Shown here piece after piece: positions 21,650 through 33,900 of a stretch of DNA of 64,000 nt; position 1 is the first letter of the stretch; each line of letters starts with the position of its first letter. The position numbers and the translations under genes were made by a program. The notes under the pieces are model-generated. The model was not told the DNA's origin. It ran no database searches and saw nothing but the letters and a program-made list of their open reading frames with translations. Origin of the DNA: Nepenthes gracilis (lineage: Eukaryota > Streptophyta > Magnoliopsida > Caryophyllales > Nepenthaceae); assembly GCA_033239525.1 (NCBI GenBank), contig BSYO01000002.1:27572068-27636067 (forward strand), read 5' to 3'.

Positions 21650-24600
21650 ATGGAAGGTGATGAGGAAATAGCGGGATCGGTTGAGTGTTCTTCTTCAAAG
21701 CAGCAGCAGACAGACGAATCCTTTATCTGGGACGAAGTTTCGCAGCTTTACTACCATGCTAGGTTTTACTCTACTTAATCCCTTCGCCAACTATTGCCCT
21801 AATTCTATGTGATACAATTACTCCCTTATTCGTCGTCTGTACTGGCTTTTAGAATCGACGGAAACAAGAAAATGGGGAGTAACGGGAATAAATGTTAGTT
21901 TGCTCTGTTGCTCTGTGATTTGATTTTTGTAATGGTATATGTTTGTTCAATGAATCCATCAATAATAATTTAAACGATAGCTCTATGAGTTGCATTTTGA
22001 GGTATTTTGGTTTGTTTTTAGTAAAAACTTGACATGGGGGGGATTTATTCGGATGTTTGCTTTCCTTACTCGACCAAATTGTGCCCACAATCATCCCTAA
22101 AGTGGTTGAATTGTGCCTTTTCCTACTCATGAAAGTGTAGCAAATTGGGAAAATTAGTTATAGCCGATGAGGCCTTAGCTGTGTTGGCTGCAACTGAGTT
22201 ATTATCATCAAAAGGTCAGGTGTAATTTCCCCTCGTCAACTTTTATCCGACAGAAAGGGAAACTAAATTAATATGATGGATTTGATAGAAAAGTTGTGAC
22301 TGGAGAAGGTTGATTAGGTGCATTTTGTTTACTGGATGGATCAATTTATTCGTTATCAAAAATTTTTTCCCCAACTAATTGCTTTTCTGTTATGTTAAAA
22401 ATACCATGATTTGTTTCTGTTGATTCTATTTTTGTAGCCTTTGTATGGCATTATCTGGCAAATGTTCCTCCACCTATCATCAGTTCTATGACATAGCTCA
22501 TTTTGCTGCAGAAGCGGCTTTTGTCATGATCCTGATGCAGGCTGGTACTATAGTAGCAGAGATGGTCTTTATTATAAATTTGAGGATGGAAATTATTTGT
22601 TGTTAGAATATTGTAAGGTAGTATTCTGGATTATCTCTACATCCCACTTTTTTCTTGGAGACATTGCTTGTTTTGATGGTCCGGACATGTTACCTTTTCC
22701 TGATGAGATTCAGTGAACTTGTTTATTTTCCCACTGTTTCAGGGTGACCAGTGTGAAATTCACAGTTGTGAAGAATCTAATGATTCCACTTTAGGGGAAC
22801 CATCTCTGCAAGAACACAGTCACAACATCGGGTGCGAATCTTCTCGACTTGGAAATGAAAATGAATCTGACCAAACAGGTAATTGTTTCTTTTCCAAACT
22901 ATCGTGCAGTTTGGTACAATACACGTTGATGGGAAGTACATTAATTGCCATGGTTGTTACAATTTGAGGCATCTTTCTAATAATAGAAGTGCGAAATTTC
23001 ATTAAGCTGATAAATATAGGATTCTAATAGAAGAATGCTTGGAAGCATTTCTTCCCAAAAATAGGGAATCAGACATTTTCTTGTTGGCATAGTGAATTTA
23101 TCATGCTGCATACCAACACATGGCTTCATCCTAAGGCAGATGCTGTTATAAATCCCTGCATTCCTACTTTTCCTCTTTGTATCCTCTCAACATTCGTACG
23201 GATATTTTTAGACTTGTTAATCAACTTTTGATGGGCATATTTATTATTAAGTAGCTCTTTTTCATCAGGCCCCACAGAGTGCAGTAATGATGAAACACAA
23301 GAAAATCCACCTCCAACTTCAGAATGGTAGGCTACTCAAGCCATTCTATATCAGTACAACTGGTTTTGGTTTGCTAACTGTGGATGAATTTATTGGTATC
23401 ATTAATGGTATCGGTTGTGGTCGTAACGGTATCGGCCATATTGGATGATACCTGTTGACATCGCGCATGTCGGTCACAAATTTTTTTGCAAAAACTTAAG
23501 GGAAAATATCGTCTGATATAACAAAAAAGGTTAGGTATATTAGCAATATATCATGATTTTGTTGTAATATCAAGAAATACCAGTATTGGGGGGCTACACT
23601 AATATATATAAACCGATATTTCATTTCATGTAAAGCTAACTTCTGTGGAATTTTTCCTAGGTTGGAAGACACACTTATTGAACTTTACTTGTCTGGTTAT
23701 TCTGGAGCTACACATTGCACTACTGATCATGTGAAGCTGCCTTTAGAAACAGATGATAAGGACAGCTCTGTGCTGTTTGCTGATGGTCAGACACAATTTT
23801 ACATAATACACTTGAGTACAGCTGTTTCTAAGGCTCACAGCATATGAGTTGTGATTTTATGTCCACAATTTCTTGTCCCACATATGAGCTGTTTCTAAGA
23901 CTTCATGTTTAACATGAAATTTTATGTCCCACTTTTGTAACATAACCTTTTTCTTAACTTTTTCATTGCAATACTTTTCGTTATTGATTTTACCACTTGA
24001 TTGTCCCAGTCCTCTTTTAACTTTGAAATAAATATGATTTTACCCTGTGGCTATTTTCCATAAAGAAGTGGTAATGAAATCATAACCATTCGTCAACTTT
24101 TTCATTGCAATGCTTTTCATTTTGAATGGTCAGCAAATATGATTTTTTCCCTGTTGCTATTTCTCATAAATAATTGGTAATGTAGATGTGCACATTTAGT
24201 TGATTGTTTGAAAACTTTTGTCACAGCTGCTTCATGGAACGAGGAGAACTGGCGAGCCCAATATGGTCAAGTTATACGGCAAGAGGGTGAGTCAGTGCCG
24301 GATTTTCCAGTTGTGGATCTGTGGGATTGGACAATTGTAAGGGAAACCAAAAGTGATGGAAACAGTCAGGTGGCTAGGCTTGTTGGGTGGCTAGTCCAGC
24401 CTTCCACCGTGCTTCATCCTTCTATGCCTTCCAGTGGTGGTCATTTGAAAACAGCTACAATATGTGAAGCACATCTTGATCTGGTACGAGTTCGATCAGG
24501 TTTGGTGTCAACTCTATTTTATGAGACAAAATCTTTCATTAGTTATTGAGTTAAAGTGTAGTTTTACTTCAGTTTTCATATATTCATTACTATTATTATT

Positions 24601-27600
24601 AAATTTGGTGTCAGCTTTATTTCATGGGATAAAAATCTATTATCAACAACCGAACTATTTGTGGTTTTACTTCAATTTTCATCTATTCATTAGTATGTTT
24701 TTCACTTCTTCACCTCCACAATTATTCGGTGAATTGGAGGCTGCACCTAGTGGATTCTCTTCAAAGTAGTCAAGGTCCACTCACTAACCTTACCAGTTGA
24801 CAAGTAATATAATTAGAGATAACATAGCCAATTATCTTATGGAAGTTTCTTTCTTACCTTTGTTCGTCCCAAGGCACCATCTGATATCGTTACAATGGGA
24901 ATGCATCTACCCTAAGTGAAATGAGAGGCCAATTTGTTTAGCAATTTTTTTCCCTTTCCTCCAGTGTTGATATGTGAGTATTTAGCAGAATATGTTAGTG
25001 TAAAATTTGTTTTCTAAGTATGTTTGACCACGAGAATCTAGTTTTCTTCCAATCTAAAATTTACTTTTTTATGTTCTATCCTAGTGCAGCTTTCTCCTCA
25101 GCATAATAATTCAGACATGAAGCATGCATTTATCTGATGCATTAAAGGTTAAACCAGGCATGCATTCATGCATGTTGACGGGAACCAATATACAACATCT
25201 GCATCACAGAAGTCACTCTGAAATTGTTCTTGTTGGACTTCATTAGTTTGTCGATTCTTGTAGATTTCTAAGTGCATTGTGCTGTTAGATTGTCCACCAT
25301 TCGATAGTACCTCAAATAATATATCTGGCAAAGTTCTTTAAAATGTGAAACTGCATTTGAATTTCTGATTTCATATCGTAGGTATAAATTTTTCTTTCCC
25401 TCCTATACTTCTTCACCGCTGTGAGTTTGCTACGTCTCATTTCTTACTAGTATACTTCTCTTGCACTTTCTCCGTTCTTCCCTTTCTCTGCTTGTCATTC
25501 GTGCACATGAACATAATTTTTTTGCTTCTAACAGTGGGTTTTTCTCCCAGGTCAAGTGTATAAGTTGCGTACTCCAAGTGTAGGATATTTAGCAGCTCTA
25601 TCAAGTTATGATTCTTCCAACCCTACTAAAGATTGGGGCTTTCCTGAGTTATCAGCTGCAAGGAAAAGTTCGCTTCAGCCTGAATCCAGTGATAGCTGTG
25701 AGTGGAAGACTGCACCTCAAGTTCCTTATCTGCCAAAAGTTCAGTTTTGTTATAATCGATTATCCGAGTTGGAAAAGGTTTGTTCAACTTCCCCCTATCA
25801 AAACTTGTTCTTGAAGCATTTTATTGTTGTCGAAAGATATTGTAAAAGAATGTAGACACTGCTCTGTTTTCAAGGATGAAAATTTGGTTCCCTGGCAGAT
25901 GCAGAGGTATTGTAGATAATATCTATCGATATGTATCATCTTCAATTTCACTAAGTGGGATCGATTATATGAATCCGTTTTTACCATTTCACTCTATTTT
26001 GTGCAAAATCCTCCAAGATTAGAAGCAATTCAAACTTTTGTTTTTATCACCAAACTCCAAGTGTTCTTGAATCTGTCTCTTCATTTCTTACCTCAAACCA
26101 TACCTTTCCTCACATTTTCTCTAAATTAGAGATAAACTTTTGTTAATATGTCTTTGTGCCATGGTTTTCTAGTCAGAGTGTGCATATTGTCGATTAACTG
26201 TTATTTTTTTGCTTGTTGAACTTTTACCATCTCTAATGTTCTGGAAAAAGCAGTTTTGTTTCCTTTCAGCCTTCAAGTCCTTGTTTAATTCCAGTACCAG
26301 ACAGACTTTTATCTCTATTTGATGCTTACTGAGAACAAGGAGTTTTTCATGAGGTTCTTCCTCATATATCAGACCATAGTGATATCTATACATTTGCTTT
26401 CATTCCCTCATTCTTGTTCAATGCCGCTTTGCCAGCACAAAAACCTTGTGTACAGAGATCGAGCAGCGGAAAGAAGAGCATTACATGGCGGGTTTGGTGT
26501 GGGTCCTGGACAAAAGGAGTCCGTGGTTGACGCGGGTTGGCCACCATCTCCACTTTCTGCCTCTACAGAAGAAGCTGCAGCAGAAGCTTTGAACATGCCC
26601 CTTGGAGCTGGTAGTTATGCTAGAAGAATGCTTGAGAACATGGGCTGGAGAGAGGTATTAACTTCTTATATTTGCAACATAATTGCTAGTAACTTCTTCT
26701 TTTTTCTTTTTTTTTTTTACGGTGAGGATTTGATTTTAACTGATAAATTTAGAACAATCTCACTCTTACTGTCTTTGTGGTTGATACAAATAGGTGTTGA
26801 TTTCATAACTAAGACAAAGGTAGCCTGTTAAAGCATGACAAAAGAGAATACTTTTGATTTGAATAAATGTTGAATAAGAAGGGTGATGAAATATTATTTG
26901 GTCTTAATTTTTCTGAAGCAAAGCCCTATTTGGTTAAACTGTTGAAAATTTTTTGTTGTTGTTTTGCCTCTGAGCTGCTTCTATTGCTGTTTGATGATTT
27001 TGTCGAGTCAAATATTAAAGTGTTTGGTTGAAGTGTTTTTTATGTTGTTGAATATTGAATAACTAATGAGGACTCTTTTATTTTATTTGATACATTTATT
27101 TGTTTCTCATTTTTCTTCAAAAAAAAGTACAAAATTGATTGGTACGGCCATAAGTGGGCTGACCCAGAAACTACACCTAAAGATAAAAGAAAGGCCCAAA
27201 AGACATCGGCCCACAACGCGGCCACGCAAAGGTTCGAGGCTAGGCGGGTTGACCTGAGTCCATCTAACAAAAAACGGGCGACTAGGGTTGTCCCACGAGA
27301 ACCCCTCCAGCTCACCAACCGGAAGGCAGCACAGCGGACATTTGTCATAATAGTCCCAGACAGCTAAGCAGATATCTCCCAAATATCGCTCAGGATTGTG
27401 TATCTCCCAAGGACGGCGGTTACTTCCCGAAGAATATTTTGTCCAAGATTGTGTGCCACCTGGGATAACAATTTCAACTCAACGAATCATTCCCAATAAG
27501 GTAACCCCCTAGTGGAGATCTCTAGAATCATCCTAACGCAGGAAGGAGTTACTAGCCAACAGCAACGGTTGCCATAGCAAGTGCCCACGACTGCTGGGAC

Positions 27601-29133
27601 AGCTCAGCGTATCCACGCAGGCAGTTGTCACTTGCCGTGAAGCTCAAGGGTGGTTGAACCGCTCCCATTGACTATGAATTCCCTTTCAGCCTTGCAGGAA
27701 GGGGCAAGCAAGCCTACCTCCTCAAAGAAAGCAAACTCATGCACCCGAGCACCCTTCAAATAACAAAGAAGTCCCTCTTTCCCAAGGCTACTCAAACCTA
27801 TGAGCACCCGCCACACTCACCACGCCACTCCTTGGCGACCGGATTTCTCCCTCTCTCCAAGCCACACCAAGGAGTGCGCACCATCTCACCCCCTAAGTTA
27901 TTCCCAGTCAAGCACACCTCCAAGCGTTCCACGTCGAACACAACCATCGGAGCTTAATCCTCTGGCCCACGTTGAACCCTCCACCCCACACTCAATCCCC
28001 CTTTTTCTCGTGCATTCACGCATTGTCTTAATAACTTTGTATCTTTCCTTTTTTACTGAAGGATTTTTTATTTCAGCATCGGATGACATATTAGGAGTGA
28101 GTCGTACCAATCCTCTGACCTCTTGTTTTTAGTTGTAGTATAAAAAACCCAGATTCACAGTGATGAAGATCGAACCCACTTCAGTTCAATCCGCTGAGAA
28201 ATACCAAATGGTTCTCTAATCTGTACAATCGGAATCCATTGATGCATAAAAAATAAAGACTAAAAAAAGGATCCAATAAATATACTACCCTTTTTTATAT
28301 ACTACAAGAAAAATGACGATAAATCTTCTAATCTATACTACTGATTCAAATTACATATATCATCAGCAAATTCATTAATATGTGTGAAGGGGGGGGGGGA
28401 GAAAAACCATCAGCAAATACAATAAATCAAATATTTTAATATTTAAAAATAGTTTGGCGAGGGAGAAAATGACTTTTGAATGAAGAGAGATTCAAAAATG
28501 ATATTTCGGTCATTTCACAAATACTGTTAGGGAAAGTCCAAGAAAAACTCGTACCTGTGAGCTTTTGAAGAAGTGTTATATCCGCTATTGCAGTTCCAAG
28601 AGCAATAACACTTTTTAAACAGACAAGCTTTTGACTGTTGGGAGAGCTGAAAGCACCTCAAACAGGTCCATGCTTACAACCCAAGTGTTCTCTAGCTTAA
28701 AATCCATGCTTAGGTTCAAGCAATGTGGTTAAACTCCGAAGTATCCTAAGTCTCTTCAATGTACTCCCAAATTAGGAGGTTGTTAAGAGTGGCTCCTAAA
28801 TACATCCAACGGACAGAATTATAAATAGTGTGAATAGATGGTGGAGATAGAATAATGATTCAAATTATCTGATATAATCTCCACTATTCATCCTCACATT
28901 CTTTAATCTTTTCCATTGATTAGATATGAAAATCTTTTTCATCGGGCGGTGAACCATAACAGCTCTCCAAATTAGAGGCATACTAGCCATTTTATACCAC
29001 ACTTCCAGTATTACTAAGAGAGATTTGTGTTTTTCCTTTGCAGGGACAAGGACTAGGCAAATCCAAACAGGGTATAAAGGCCCCATTAGAAGCCCTTGGG
29101 AATAAGGGCAATGCTGGGTTGGGGTGGCGTTAA
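21650..29133 (+). CDS. OCRE and G-patch domain protein, nine exons, 448 aa
   Basis: Exons: 21650-21762, 22512-22617, 22743-22878, 23269-23326, 23661-23785, 24227-24499, 25551-25777, 26436-26654, 29044-29133; all junctions are GT-AG and phases agree, giving 1,347 nt with TAA. Residues about 25-73 (IWDEVSQLYYH, DPDAGWYYSSRDGLYY, FEDGNY) form an OCRE domain of aromatic repeats. A conserved middle (about 180-300) has WNEENWRAQYGQVIRQ, VVDLWDWTIV and RLVGWLVQPS. YRDRAAERRALHGGFG, seen also in RBM5-type splicing factors, follows. The C-terminal G-patch starts at about 402 (GAGSYARRMLENMGW) and is completed by the last exon (GQGLGKSKQGI...GLGWR). G-patch proteins commonly recruit DEAH helicases in the spliceosome, so a nuclear RNA-processing role is inferred. 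The family resembles Arabidopsis D111/G-patch proteins with OCRE (At4g34140 type, from memory). The start at 21650 was chosen because the acidic MEGDEE start is more plausible than the basic upstream extension. Confidence 0.9.
23380..23634. mobile_element. MITE copy A (CATGGATGAAAATATCGG family), in G-patch intron 4
   Basis: Occupies most of the 334-bp intron 23327-23660. The left end reads GTGGATGAATTTATTGGTAT and the reverse complement of the right end contains CATGAAATGAAATATCGG, so the ends are inverted repeats. Flanks TGCTAACT (23372-23379) and AGCTAACT (23634-23641) agree in seven of eight bases, fitting the 8-bp duplication of hAT elements. The interior is rich in GGTATCGG and GATAC motifs. 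Confidence 0.6.
27136..28249 (+). mobile_element. Solo LTR in the last intron of the G-patch gene
   Basis: 1,114 bp, starting TGATTGGTACGGCC and ending GATGCATAA, where the expected terminal CA has become AA. Exact 5-bp duplications AAAAT flank it (27131-27135 and 28250-28254). Its start and tail are distantly similar to the Tat-type LTRs (TGATGGGTGTACC at the start; TTCAATCC..., CTGACCTCTTGTTTT and GCATCA at the end), so it is a relative of that family left by LTR-LTR recombination. It lies in the 2,389-bp intron that separates the two halves of the G-patch domain, in sense orientation. Confidence 0.78.
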
Positions 29134-30943
29134 AGTTGAATGATCGGCCCGTGAAAGTCAAGGTCATTGACAGTAATCCAGTTAAAGGAGAATTTATTCA
29201 GAGCAGGCTCGATGAACAACAGTGACAAGGCAAGATGCCTAATATTTACAACGGTTTATGGAAAGTGCGCAAGAAGATTATCAATCTACAGTCTCTTGTT
29301 ATTTGAATGTCCGAGTGGGAACAGATGACTGGCAGAATTGCAGTACCCAAATGGCATTAGAGCATTAGAAACCTGCACATCATGAAGTGACAGATGCGTG
29401 AAAGGCTTCTCCCATGCCCGGATTATCTGTTCTGTCCGTGAATTTGAAAAATATTTATATCGACCTTTCAATCAATTTATGCAGGCCTCAACCATCTTGG
29501 TGAAAATCGGACGGCCGGTTCAAAATTTTCCATTGAAGGTCTTTTCTGTGACACTCTTCTTGGTGGGAAGGATGCTATAGCTCTTAGCAAGTGTAACACA
29601 ACCTTGCTTCCCCTTTGAAAATTGCCCTTTTCTTTCATCTTAGTCCCAGTTGTGTTCTTTGGAAGATTTATGTATCGATATAATATTTTGGCATCACCAA
29701 TATGTGTTGTTTAATTTTTTTGCTATAGGCTCTTTGATATATCAATCAAGGGCTAAGAATCGAAGCTCTATTAAGGAGTTGATAAATAGACTAAATTATA
29801 GACTCATATATAAGCTGTTTAATGACTTGTTGACAGACGTATTTTATAGTTCAAATGTATTCCATTTTTTAATTAAACTTGACAGACAAGCTAAATTTAG
29901 CTTCATTAGACCCGTTTGTACATTAAACAAATTAAATCATAAGTCAAGTTTTGAGTTTGATTATTTTATTAAGATAAGATAATATGAGAAAATAAGCTTA
30001 TTCTGAACATCCACAAGCTTGGAATTTAGAGCCCTGCTCTTTGGATATTTCTTGGAATTTAAAATGAGAAATTTGATAGGTTATTGAATAAATATATACA
30101 TTATATGTGTAATTAAGTTATTGAGCTCTCAGCAGACTTTATTTATTTTGAAATCAAAATTATTTCTGCAAATTTGACACTATTTATTAAAAGAGTATAA
30201 AACCATAATTTTTAACCGTGATTATAAAAATATTAGATTTAATAAAAAATTTACAGCTTAAAATTAAAATTAAAAAATATATATATATCTTAATACCTTA
30301 TTTTTTTAATATTATTATAAACATATTGAATTACATAAATATAAGTTTAATTTTTTAAAAAATAAAATAAATATTTAGTAAGTTAATTAAATAAAAAATA
30401 TATATCCCCCGAAAATTAGATAGACTTTCCACATTAGCATTCCTAAAATTCTATCGATAACCAAAACTGAGCCATTTTGGACCAACCAATAGACATTATA
30501 ATATTTAAGTTTTATAGTTTAGAAGTTGAAATTCACATAAAAGGCACCTTATAACAAATAATATTTTTTTAAAAAAAAGAAACACGGTTTTTTAACATAT
30601 GATTTCCCCCAAAAAATTTAAAAGTATAACTTTATATAAATAGGTAAAAACTATACAAAAATGAATGAAATTTATTATGATAATTTTTTTCAACAAAATC
30701 AGATTGATCAAAAACATTATTTCAATTCAGACTTCTTAGTTAGTTATCTAAAAATATTATAATTTATGTTTTTAAAAAAATCAAAACGCAGACAAGGCCA
30801 AACTGATCATTTTTGCCATTAACATGCCCAAAAATTGATCATATCTAATTTTTTGACCAAATATCTAAATTTTTAACCAAGCAATGTTAAAAGGGAATTT
30901 GGGCAAAGATTTCCTCAACAAAATAAATCCTCAGAAACAACTT
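29134..30943. other. Convergent intergenic region
   Basis: This holds the 3' untranslated regions of the plus-strand G-patch gene and the minus-strand FIP37 gene, which end tail to tail. From about 30000 the sequence is AT-rich. No further gene is visible. A 110-codon frame at 29650-29982 has no family character. Confidence 0.5.
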
Positions 30944-33900
30944 TTAACTTGCTTCTATTTCAAGAGTTTGTGGCTCATCCTTTGCATTCTTATCTGAGGC
31001 CAAATCATTATTATCTGAATGGTTATTTCTTTCCTGAAGCTCAGCCTTCAACCTTTTGATTTCAGAATCTTTCTCCTCCAATTTCTCTTGCAAAATAATC
31101 ACCTGTAAACGCAAATTGCTTGGCAAAATGAATATCAAAACAGCAATGGAGAGTTTAAATTGATGATAAAAATATCTGACGGGGAGAAATATTGCTCAAA
31201 AAAGCATCCATATAATGGATGAAGTGAATAGTTCAGATGTTGTAATACCCTCGGGTGTTATAGCATCTATTCATCCATCTATTTTTATACAAGCTCGATA
31301 ATACAAGTGGATAGATGCGACATCATATCACCAGTAGCCTCCCAAGGATGTACGTGGGGTGTCCCCTTTCATAACCCTTTTAAAATTAGTTACTAGTCAT
31401 CAAAGTTAGAAGTGTGTTATGCATGGCCTCTTTTAATCCAATGGACCAGGTCCAAAAGGAAGGGTAAGAATCAGCTTTGATGATATTCGGCTGTTGCTTG
31501 CCGAAGCTGTTTATTCCTTGTGGCATAGGAGTTACAATGTCTTGTTTTATAGGGAGCTGGTTCAGGATATGAGAAGTTTTACCGAGCATATTTTTTCTAT
31601 GTTCAAGACAAGTTATTTACAATTGCTTGGCCTGTGACCATGAATAGAAATGTCAATATCGACATCCGCCACAATTAAATTAATATTGGATATATCAAAC
31701 AATACTATCGGTATTGGGTATATCATATGAAAAAAATTTCTAAAAATTATAAGCTCATACAGTCATATCGGCCAAATATCAGCTGTATTAGCCAATATGA
31801 AAACATATTATAATATCGTCGCAGTATTGGAGGGCAAAGGACCCCGATAGCGATACATATCGACTAATATGTATTATATCGGCCAATATTTTCATCCCTG
31901 CCAGACACGGCTGCTTGTGAATCCATGCTAAGACGTTGGGGACTCCCGATGTCATTAATGCATGCTCGTGGAGTTCTTCTAACCAGGATTAGGCTCTGTT
32001 TTGTGGATTATAAATGTGTACGGTCTTGAGCACGGCGCTCAGGTTTCATTGTTGCAGGATTTTGGGGCGTTTTGACCATTTCTCTTGATTTGTACAATTC
32101 ACTAATATTTTTATATGAATTAATTACTCATGAAAAAAAAAAATTAGAACTGTGAGAGGTTATGTGGAAAGTGAGATGAGAGGATGAATAGCAGTAGCAG
32201 GGGGAATAGATTATCCGTTAGTTGATTCTGTTTGAGCAAACTCCCATGTTTAGCAACAAAATAGCGCGCTGAGCTCATGTATAAGTAAGAGGATCAGGAA
32301 ACAAAATATCGGTACAGATATTTAAAATATCATTCAGAATGTATTAGTTTCGGAATCTCCCAATAACAGAAAACAACAATGCATTACCTATATGATGATA
32401 GAACATGATATATCAGTCAATATATATAGTTCAATTCCTTTTGCTTCGTTCTTGGAATCCCAAATTGACTGACTTCAAATATTCACAAACCTTCTACTAA
32501 GCTTGAATTAAAAGTTTTGGAGATGTATAAAATATGCCTATATCAAGATTTGTGGATATTTTTTCAATAACCTAGAAAGATATCAACATCATAATTTTGA
32601 TAAAATTTAATAACATTAAAAGCAGTCAAATTTTAGTATAAAACTAACTTCTGATATAGTCATGAGAAAAAAATGTGTCCAAGATATCTAATAACAATAT
32701 GACCTCAACCAATACCGAGATTTTAATATATGAAAAGGATCATTTGTTGGCCTCTGTACAGTGTTTTTGCCCATATGCTATACACACTCCTATGAAGTTC
32801 CATTTTTGGATCAAATTAATATACAATGACATTATTTTATGTGAAATATTTCAGTGTTTTGTACTTGGGTCAATTTGACAAGTAATCATAGTCCAGCATT
32901 AATTAAAGTATTCAATACGCAAATGACACTTTTTCTGGTAGGTACTTAATCTTTGGGCCAGAGCTAATATTCTTGTGCTTAAACAAGCTGGTTTTAAGAA
33001 CTAAGCCCAGGGATATTTTGATAATATTCCATATCAATAGACTTTGAGATAGATTAAGTAATTAGTCATTTAGAGATGATTGTAGGGTATAATTATCTGA
33101 AATTAGAATTATATTTCATGATCTAAACAAATAAATTTTAAGGGTGAAAGTTGGAAACCCAAAACCAAAAATTCTCCCTTGGAAACCCTAAACCTAGCTC
33201 TGACAAAACCCTAGGCACCTATCTTAATCTCAATCCTCCAGCTTGTGGCCTCTTCTGACCCCAATTTGGTAAGATTTCCTAGCTAATTATAAGGTGTAAT
33301 TGACAGACTTACGAGATGTTAGGAAAGAGATTAGCTTCCATAGTTAGAAGTCTAGAAAGAAAATCTAACATCCATTTTCTAGTAAACCCTAGCGGCCCCT
33401 TGTTAGCTTTAACCTTAATTTGGTAAGTAATTTTGTTAGCTTTTGAGAAGGTGCCACAGCCAAATGAGGAAAATCACCTTGATTTAATTGGAAATTTTGA
33501 GAGAATGAAAGAATACATTAAACCCTCATTTCCCCCTTTTGAAAACCCAAGTAGCAGCCCCTCCAAGTTAGTGTTTAACCTAGGTTTTTTCAAGGGAGCA
33601 ATCCACTTTTTAAGGGAGTAAATGGAAGCCTTGTGAGTGGGAAATGGGGGATCTTTGCTTTTTTTTTTTTTTTTTTTTGAAGAGAACAAGGGAAAAAACC
33701 TTCTATTCTTTTGTAAGTGATCATTCCTTATTTCATGATTTCGATAATCATTATAGTGATTTCGTATGTCTTCTAGCATGAGTAGTTCATGTCTCGTGTT
33801 CCTCATTTTGACATCATTTCATATCCCCCTTGCAATTTTACCAAATCATGAAAAAATCGTATATTTATGACCTCGTTTTTAGTCTATAATAAATGCTACA

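Noticed and set aside
27628..28132. Open frames on both strands within the solo LTR
   Set aside because: LTRs of this type are non-coding; the peptides are Pro/Ser/His-rich and unrelated to known proteins.
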